Below, piece after piece: positions 60,708-64,000 of a DNA stretch of 64,000 bases. The position numbers were made by a program, and so were the translations under genes. Location of the stretch: NCBI GenBank assembly GCA_034670265.1, contig JAXMNU010000003.1, forward strand, positions 1 through 64,000, read 5' to 3'. Position 1 is the first letter of the stretch; each line of letters opens with the position of its first letter. The notes beneath the pieces were generated by a model that saw only the letters and a program-made list of their open reading frames with translations, was not told the DNA's origin and searched no databases. The DNA is from Halomarinibacterium sp034670265. Lineage in GTDB: Bacteria > Bacteroidota > Bacteroidia > Flavobacteriales > Flavobacteriaceae.

Positions 60708-60791
60708 ATGGGCGTAGGTGCATTAGTTATTTGGAGTTTTATTGCGTGCTTAATCATTGGCTTACTAGCCATGATTTCAGAGCGAGCGTAG
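60708..60791 (+). CDS. Possible 27-residue membrane microprotein
   Basis: The frame reads Met-Gly-Val-Gly-Ala-Leu-Val-Ile-Trp then a hydrophobic run to Met-Ile-Ser-Glu-Arg-Ala. One helix of about 20 hydrophobic residues has a charged tail at its end, as in known small membrane proteins. A TATATTTG box lies at 60697-60704, so the start codon would be within about 4 bases of the box, closer than expected; the mRNA would have to be leaderless. It lies after the AddB-like gene and before tRNA-Ala. Chance cannot be excluded for a frame this short. Confidence 0.35.
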   Translation: MGVGALVIWSFIACLIIGLLAMISERA

Positions 60792-60863
60792 TAAAAACTT
60801 TATTCAAAAAGTAAGAAATGAGTTTTCAACATTGAAAACCTCATCTTTATATTATTACATGAA

Positions 60864-60894
60864 AAAAATCCATTTGCAGTACAAATGGATTTTT
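60864..60894 (-). terminator. Terminator of tRNA-Ala
   Basis: The near-symmetrical hairpin AAAAATCCATTTG / CAAATGGATTTTT with a 5-base loop has a long T-run on the minus strand, directly after the tRNA 3' end. It may also end the plus-strand transcript from 60708. Confidence 0.8.
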
Positions 60895-60901
60895 ATTTTA
60901 G

Positions 60902-60975
60902 TGGAGAAGATGGGACTCGAACCCACGACCTCTTGACTGCCAGTCAAGCGCTCTAGCCAGCTGAGCTACATCCCC
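60902..60975 (-). tRNA. tRNA-Ala (anticodon GGC)
   Basis: The 74-base minus-strand sequence folds into a full cloverleaf. The acceptor is GGGGATG against CTTCTCC with one T-T mismatch. It includes the alanine identity pair G3-U70. The anticodon loop CTGGCAG gives anticodon GGC. The T loop is TTCGAGT. CCA is not encoded. A terminator follows. Confidence 0.95.
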
Positions 60976-61002
60976 AAAGAAGGGCGAAAATACTAAAAAT
61001 AT

Positions 61003-61797
61003 TTAATCTGCCCCACGTAAAACCAACAAAGGTTTTGTGGTATAAAAATCCTTTTTAAGGATGGTGTTTTTTTCCCAAAGCTTTTCAAAGAAACCTCTTT
61101 TTCTTCTAAAAACACAAAGCATGTCTGGTTGGTGTGACTGGAAATGTTCCAAAATTCCTTGAAAAATTGTAACATTTTCGGTTGTTTTAACCTTATTGCT
61201 AATCTTTAATAATTCAGAATCAATTTTGTGGTCTTCCTTAACCATATCGGGAGTGATAACATGCAGTAAATTGATTTTTGCACTAAAATGGCTCGCAATT
61301 TTCTTTAGCGGAGTTAAAATGTCTTCATTCTCTAAATGACCATTTTTAAAAGCCAATAAAATAACTTCAGCCTTTCTAAAAATATATCCCTTAGGAATCA
61401 TTAAAATAGGAATGTCTGTTTGCTTTACAATTTTACCTGAAACATTTCCTAAATATACTTCATCAGTAATATTTACACTTTGAGGGGAAAGTATAATTAA
61501 ATCTATATTTAATTGCAAAGAAATTCTTTGAATCCCTTCAAATGGATCTCCTTTTAAAGACTTAGAAATTACTTCTACTCCTTTTGTATTTACTTCTTTA
61601 AGCACCAACTCTAATTGCTCCTCGCTCTCTTCAATAATTAAGTCATTTACTTTGGTTAATCTACCAACTTTTGAAAATTCTTTATAAAGATTAATGAGAT
61701 ACACCGTTGCGCCAGTTAATGATGCAAGGTTTATAGCATATTTTAAATTAGTGATGGCACTATCTGTAGAACCTACTGGAACCAGTATATTTTTCAT
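61003..61797 (-). CDS. Universal stress protein, tandem UspA domains
   Basis: A 264-residue protein with two UspA folds. The first (about 1-140) starts Met-Lys-Asn-Ile-Leu-Val-Pro-Val-Gly and ends with a Gly-Asn-Val-Ser-Gly-Lys-Ile-Val segment close to the ATP-binding G-x2-G-x9-G-S/T pattern. The second (about 145-264) is less conserved. The ATG at 61797 is used; 18 extra codons upstream do not match the family. It may bind ATP or act as a stress sensor; targets are unknown. It is divergent from the GNAT gene, with only 43 bases between starts. Confidence 0.9.
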   Translation of the reverse strand: MKNILVPVGSTDSAITNLKYAINLASLTGATVYLINLYKEFSKVGRLTKVNDLIIEESEEQLELVLKEVNTKGVEVISKSLKGDPFEGIQRISLQLNIDLIILSPQSVNITDEVYLGNVSGKIVKQTDIPILMIPKGYIFRKAEVILLAFKNGHLENEDILTPLKKIASHFSAKINLLHVITPDMVKEDHKIDSELLKISNKVKTTENVTIFQGILEHFQSHQPDMLCVFRRKRGFFEKLWEKNTILKKDFYTTKPLLVLRGAD

Positions 61798-61840
61798 GAG
61801 TTTCCGTATCTTTAATTCTTTTGCAAAATTAATCTTTATT

Positions 61841-62371
61841 ATGATACGCAAAGCCTTATTGCAAGAAATTCCGAAACTAATGGAGCTTACTCAAGCTTGT
61901 GCGAAAAAAATGATTGCTGAAGGTATTTTTCAATGGAATGAACACTACCCCAGTCGCGAAGCTTTCAAAAAAGATGTAGAAAGAGGCGAGTTATTTTTAA
62001 TGTTTTCTGAAAATGACCTAGTAGGCTGCATCACCATTTCTACTTTAAAAGATGAAGAATACAAGGCTATACAGTGGCTTACTCCAGATGCTACAAACTT
62101 TTATATCCACCGATTGGCTATACATCCTAAATTTCAGCATAGAGGATTTGCAAAGCAACTTATGGATTTTGCTGAAAGCCTTGCTTGTGAAAAGAAAGCA
62201 ACATCAATTCGATTAGATACTTTCAGTAAAAATAGTCGCAACCAAAAATTTTATGAAGCAAGAGGCTACACCAAACTTGGCAATATCTTTTTCCCTAAGC
62301 AAAGTGAATTTCCTTTTTATTGCTACGAATTACCTATAGTTTCTACCTTACCAAAGAAAAATAGCCCGTAA
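61841..62371 (+). CDS. GNAT family N-acetyltransferase
   Basis: A 176-residue acetyl-CoA transferase fold. The acceptor segment His-Arg-Leu-Ala-Ile-His-Pro-Lys-Phe-Gln-His-Arg-Gly-Phe-Ala is near 92-106 and contains the pyrophosphate loop Q/R-x-x-G-x-A. Later strands include Ser-Ile-Arg-Leu-Asp-Thr and Phe-Tyr-Glu-Ala-Arg-Gly-Tyr. The substrate is unknown. The ATG at 61841 is chosen; upstream in-frame sequence lies inside the divergent gene. Its 3' end overlaps the convergent T9SS gene by 29 bases. Confidence 0.92.
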   Translation: MIRKALLQEIPKLMELTQACAKKMIAEGIFQWNEHYPSREAFKKDVERGELFLMFSENDLVGCITISTLKDEEYKAIQWLTPDATNFYIHRLAIHPKFQHRGFAKQLMDFAESLACEKKATSIRLDTFSKNSRNQKFYEARGYTKLGNIFFPKQSEFPFYCYELPIVSTLPKKNSP

Positions 62372-64000
62372 ATACACGATTATCGTTAGTAGTCGCTTTG
62401 TACCAATACCCATCTGCTGGCAGTGGTATATTATTATAGCGCCCATCCCAACCCCTGCTAGTTCGTCCTACCCTAGCTACTAACTTACCATTTCTGTCAA
62501 AAATAGAAATCACAGAAATAATGAGTGCATTTGTTTTTGGGGGAACATACTGCCAATAATCATTGTAACCATCACCGTTAGGTGAAAAATAAGGTGGAAA
62601 CCCTGAGGGTGGAAAGTTAAGCTGAAAGGATTCTTCCGTTTCGCCACAACCATTTTTATCTCTCACTTTTACAGTGTGTGTCCCTGCCGAAAGATTAATG
62701 AAAAAGTTATTTTCTGTAAATTCTGAATCATCGAAAGAGTATTCGTAATCACCCAATCCTGAAACTTCCAAGGTAACGGTAAATAGTTGCCCAATCTGAA
62801 CTTTAAAAATCTCTTCAATTACAGGGGCAGAAGAGGATATCACGGTAAATTCTTTTGTAAACGAACATTCAATAGATACTTCTCCTTCAATTATGATATT
62901 ATAAACTTCATAACGATATAATCCGTTTTCAGAAATATCTGCAAAAGAAGCTTCAGAAATTAGCTCTTCTCCTGCTGAAGTATCTATTTGATACCAGCGA
63001 TACCCATCAGCATTATCTGGAGATACAACTCTAGTGGGAAGGCTATTGTCACAAATTCCTACCGTATCTGGAAAATTGCTTTCAGGATAATAGGAAATAA
63101 GTTCCCCTGTTTCGGAATCAAAAAATGGCCCGCAGCCTAAGATAGTGGAAAAAAATTCTTGCCCACAAGACTGTGCCTCGCCTGCCGCATTAAAAGGAAC
63201 TATCCTTACAAAATAGGTGTTGTTCGATTCAAAATTAAGGACATAGGTAGAAGTATCTGTAAATGTAGCACCATCAAGAATATCATTTACGAATGGGGTT
63301 TTCCCTATATAGACTCTATATCCTATGGCATTAGGCACAGGTTTCCATTGCAGAAAGGGTGACAAAGAAACATTTATGGCACCATTTATAGGAGTGATGA
63401 GTTGTGTGCAAATGGGTGGTTCTCCTAAAGAACCTGTGGTAAAACTTTCTTCCAAACAATCGAATGAAAATCCATTTTCATTATAGGGAGTAATTTTTAC
63501 ATAAATAGTTGTACTTGGAGGAAAATTTGTTGGCGGGTTATAAGTAAGCACGTTTCCAAGGTCAAAATCATTTAAAATATCCCCAACTCCTGGTGAAGTG
63601 CCAATAGTAATATGATAGCCCAGTGCTCTCGCCGCATAACTCCAAATTAAATTTGTTCCCACATTTACGTCGATATCACCATCTTCAGGATTTAGAAGAA
63701 TTGCACAACCAGGAGCCATAGTAACATCCTGAGTAGTGAAAGACTGGCTGGGGCACACAATATCATCTTGGTCAAAAAAGAAGAGCGTAATGGTAACATA
63801 AATTGTGGAGGATTCAGGTAGTCCAAAAGGCGGTGAAAATGTAGTGTCGCTTCCAACTAGTTGTTCGTTTATAATATCAGTTCCTCCTACAGTTGTGCCA
63901 ATAGAAATAATATACCCTGTTACTCCTGAAACTTGTTCCCAAGTGATACTGGTATCCACAGGAACATTTGTAGTGCCTTGCATTGGACTAATTAAAGCTG
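62343..64000 (-). CDS. Large T9SS type B (gliding-motility C-terminal) surface protein, 5' part outside window
   Basis: At least 552 residues of a longer protein. Three or four fibronectin-like repeats (each near 95 residues) have the pattern Leu-Ile-x-Pro, then Trp then Gly-Tyr. Ig-like segments with Cys and Asp follow. The C-terminal domain is the T9SS type B/gliding-motility CTD (about the last 85 residues), with Tyr-Phe-Ser-Pro-Asn-Gly-Asp-Gly-Tyr-Asn-Asp-Tyr and a Phe-Asp-Arg-Asn-Gly-Lys segment. The frame stays open to the edge: the codons before the internal Met at 63983 read Ala-Leu-Ile-Ser-Pro, matching the start of the other repeats. It is probably a surface adhesin. Confidence 0.92.
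   Translation of the reverse strand, partial: ALISPMQGTTNVPVDTSITWEQVSGVTGYIISIGTTVGGTDIINEQLVGSDTTFSPPFGLPESSTIYVTITLFFFDQDDIVCPSQSFTTQDVTMAPGCAILLNPEDGDIDVNVGTNLIWSYAARALGYHITIGTSPGVGDILNDFDLGNVLTYNPPTNFPPSTTIYVKITPYNENGFSFDCLEESFTTGSLGEPPICTQLITPINGAINVSLSPFLQWKPVPNAIGYRVYIGKTPFVNDILDGATFTDTSTYVLNFESNNTYFVRIVPFNAAGEAQSCGQEFFSTILGCGPFFDSETGELISYYPESNFPDTVGICDNSLPTRVVSPDNADGYRWYQIDTSAGEELISEASFADISENGLYRYEVYNIIIEGEVSIECSFTKEFTVISSSAPVIEEIFKVQIGQLFTVTLEVSGLGDYEYSFDDSEFTENNFFINLSAGTHTVKVRDKNGCGETEESFQLNFPPSGFPPYFSPNGDGYNDYWQYVPPKTNALIISVISIFDRNGKLVARVGRTSRGWDGRYNNIPLPADGYWYKATTNDNRVFTGYFSLVR

Noticed and set aside
62343..62371. Convergent overlap of the GNAT and T9SS genes as a possible regulatory antisense.
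   Set aside because: Short 3' overlaps are common in compact genomes and nothing else supports regulation.
1..64000. CRISPR arrays, insertion sequences, integrases or phage genes.
   Set aside because: No regularly spaced repeats, transposase, recombinase or phage structural genes were found. The only repeated non-coding block seen is the RNA pair at 50696 and 50884.

Overview
This 64 kb window is chromosomal DNA from an AT-rich member of the Bacteroidota, almost certainly a Flavobacteriaceae species. Four lines of evidence point there: type IX secretion C-terminal sorting domains (at 1-120, 17873-18688 and 62343-64000), a Bat (Bacteroides aerotolerance) operon, an IPExxxVDY-family gene next to pyruvate kinase, and promoters of the Bacteroidetes form TTG-N19-22-TAnnTTTG. 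I found no prophage, insertion sequence, integron or CRISPR array. The window reads as ordinary core genome with a few accessory envelope genes.

Layout. 1-4850: end of a T9SS protein, pheS with two small conserved unknowns, a CvpA-like membrane protein, a SulP anion transporter and a 98-residue unknown. 4903-13915: one long minus-strand operon, moxR, DUF58, a two-TM BatD-like protein, batA, batB, batC, batD, batE, with most junctions overlapping or separated by a few bases. 14086-24574: aldo/keto reductase, DUF4382 lipoprotein, SDR, AlbA_2-type ATP-binding protein, a T9SS leucine-rich protein, a three-gene SPFH/zinc-ribbon/metallophosphoesterase cluster resembling Bacillus YdjI/YdjG, an ALDH7-type dehydrogenase with 3-hydroxyanthranilate dioxygenase, and a CAP-domain lipoprotein. 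24779-37380: plus-strand envelope run of isoaspartyl peptidase, ABM protein, alpha-2-macroglobulin with an intact thioester motif, PBP1C, GH20 hexosaminidase and CutC. 37415-41033: small envelope and stress genes plus dinB. 41065-45339: pyk, an IPExxxVDY protein, rnc, fabF and acpP on the minus strand. 45603-50590: purN, rnhA, a secreted fibre-like protein, a PfkB sugar kinase and a long PurF-like amidophosphoribosyltransferase. 51215-60643: superoxide dismutase, an AddA-like helicase-nuclease, kbl, an OmpA/TSP3 protein and an AddB-like nuclease. 60902-64000: tRNA-Ala(GGC), a double UspA protein, a GNAT acetyltransferase and a large T9SS type B protein that runs off the window.

The most interesting non-coding signal is in the only long intergenic gap (50591-51214). 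It holds two tandem copies of a roughly 74-nt unit. Each has its own TAnnTTTG box exactly 6 nt upstream of an identical 5' hairpin, a conserved G-rich single-stranded linker, and a strong intrinsic terminator whose stem is kept while its loop differs. The DNA between the copies is unrelated. This looks like a duplicated small RNA gene. I cannot tell without a database search whether the family is already described.

Other points worth a look are the YdjI/YdjG-like membrane module without PspA, a 27-codon membrane microprotein candidate at 60708, and a large acidic insertion in the SulP transporter.
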